Shown here one piece after another: positions 63,118-64,000 of a DNA stretch of 64,000 nucleotides. Origin of the DNA: Apoderus coryli (lineage: Eukaryota; Arthropoda; Insecta; Coleoptera; Attelabidae); the NCBI GenBank assembly GCA_911728435.2, contig OU452211.1, forward strand, positions 5,642,001 to 5,706,000, written 5' to 3'. The position numbers and the translations under genes were made by a program. Position 1 is the first letter of the stretch. Each line of letters begins with the position of its first letter. The notes beneath the pieces are model-generated. The model searched no databases, had not been told where the DNA came from, and worked only from the letters and a program-made list of their open reading frames with translations.

Positions 63118-64000
63118 CAGGGTGGTCAAAAAATTATATTGAAAACGGTTCAAGAAAAACAGTTGAAAGTCAATTTTTTCAAATGGAATGGGTATATTAT
63201 TATTATTTTATCTTCCTGAGCATTAAAAAATAATGCAATTTTGTAATAGGTTATCATTTTCTAAAATGCATTGTTTTCGAAATATCGTCATTTTAAATTT
63301 TTCTGCAGCGCCTACCGTTGTCCCTCTGGAAGCTAGCTAATTTAATTTAGTTAAGACTAAATGGGGGTCATATCGAACAATTAAATTAGTTTTATTTAAG
63401 AATTTCTTAATTTCTTGGTGTTTTAGGTTCTCAAAAAACAAAACATTCTAGTTAGGCATTCATGGAAAATAGGTGGCTCAAAAATTTAAGATCAATTCCA
63501 ACTGCAACAGAAAGATTTTAATTTAGTTTTGTTATCGTTAGTTGATTAACTTTTTTTAGTTGAAAATTTATTTAGTTTAATCCTCTGTTCATTTCTGCTG
63601 TATTATTTAAAATTCGTTGTAATACTTGATTTGTATACCTCCCAACCTGCTCTAAATGATTTCTCAAAATTCTTCCTAATTTCTCTAGTCATCGTTAGCA
63701 AATGGGGGTTTCTCTCGTTAAATACTCTACAGGTGATATTAATCACTTTATTTTATTCTCTATGAATTAATAATAAATTTATAATATCAATAAGTATTTT
63801 TCATTTTTATTAATTTGACGTTTAGTTTGACGTTTGACAATAATTTCATGGCTAACTAAATTAATTAGCTAGCGTCCAGAGAGACAACGGTAGACGCTGC
63901 AGGAAAATTTAAAATTACGATATTTCGAAAACTATGCATTTTAGAAAATGATAACCTATAACAAAATTGCATTATTTTTTAATGCTAAGGAAGATAAAAT
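63118..64000. mobile_element. Foldback element running off the window end
   Basis: Begins CAGGGTGGTCAAAAAATTA at 63118 after TA. Positions about 63195-63350 are inverted at about 63838-64000 (TGCATTTTAGAAAATGATAACC, GACAACGGTAG, CTAGCTAATT). The right terminus lies beyond the window. No ORF. Confidence 0.8.

Noticed and set aside
1..64000. CRISPR arrays, bacterial operons, ribosomal RNA genes, proviral genes
   Set aside because: None seen. Tandem repeats lack the spacer pattern, genes are spliced, and all RT sequences are of the non-LTR type, with only a Penelope-type GIY-YIG fragment besides.

Overview
This is AT-rich animal nuclear DNA with spliced genes, many non-LTR retrotransposon remnants and many Tc1/mariner elements. 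It looks like an insect, most plausibly one with a repeat-rich genome such as a beetle. The reasons are the mariner and D,D41D (rosa-like) transposons, Penelope-like pieces, and a BAMBI homologue, a gene known from beetles but absent from Drosophila. The species cannot be named from the sequence.

Two host genes are supported by homology, splice signals and matching intron phases. (1) A BAMBI homologue (TGF-beta pseudoreceptor) lies on + with coding exons at 8578-8731, 22523-22683, 23197-23398 and 25286-25769. Its signal-peptide exon was not found and its largest visible intron is 13.8 kb. (2) Dcp1 (mRNA decapping co-activator) lies on - as five phase-0 exons from the ATG at 44935 to the stop at 32199, giving 456 residues. 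The two genes converge tail to tail across about 6 kb of highly structured repeat DNA.

Layout. 1-8.5 kb: a Cys-rich fragment, a broken mariner (2180-3440), an intact 2087-bp D,D41D transposon (3751-5837) and two LINE pieces. 8.6-25.8 kb: BAMBI, whose introns hold LINE, Penelope, MITE and mariner debris. 25.8-32 kb: LINE RNase H piece, tandem repeats, hammerhead-bearing repeats, long palindromes, three tRNA-like units and a hAT transposase fragment. 32.2-44.9 kb: Dcp1, with introns holding tyrosine-recombinase, PIF-like, chemoreceptor-like and LINE fragments, a foldback element and a fossil D,D41D transposon with two LINEs inside it. 45.5-48 kb: a MITE and a 1.86-kb element made of higher-order repeats. 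48.8-50.9 kb: a second, nearly identical D,D41D copy. 51.4-56.8 kb: a GC-rich retroelement ORF1 cut by an inverted-duplication mariner, then a LINE cut by a truncated third D,D41D copy. 56.8-64 kb: hAT-like and foldback MITEs in otherwise featureless DNA.

The most notable signal is a repeat family carrying type I hammerhead ribozymes (30891-30935 on +, 27552-27594 on -). The core is canonical and one helix II base pair covaries between the copies. A related foldback element with two decayed copies sits in Dcp1 intron 2, and Penelope-type hammerhead motifs occur elsewhere.
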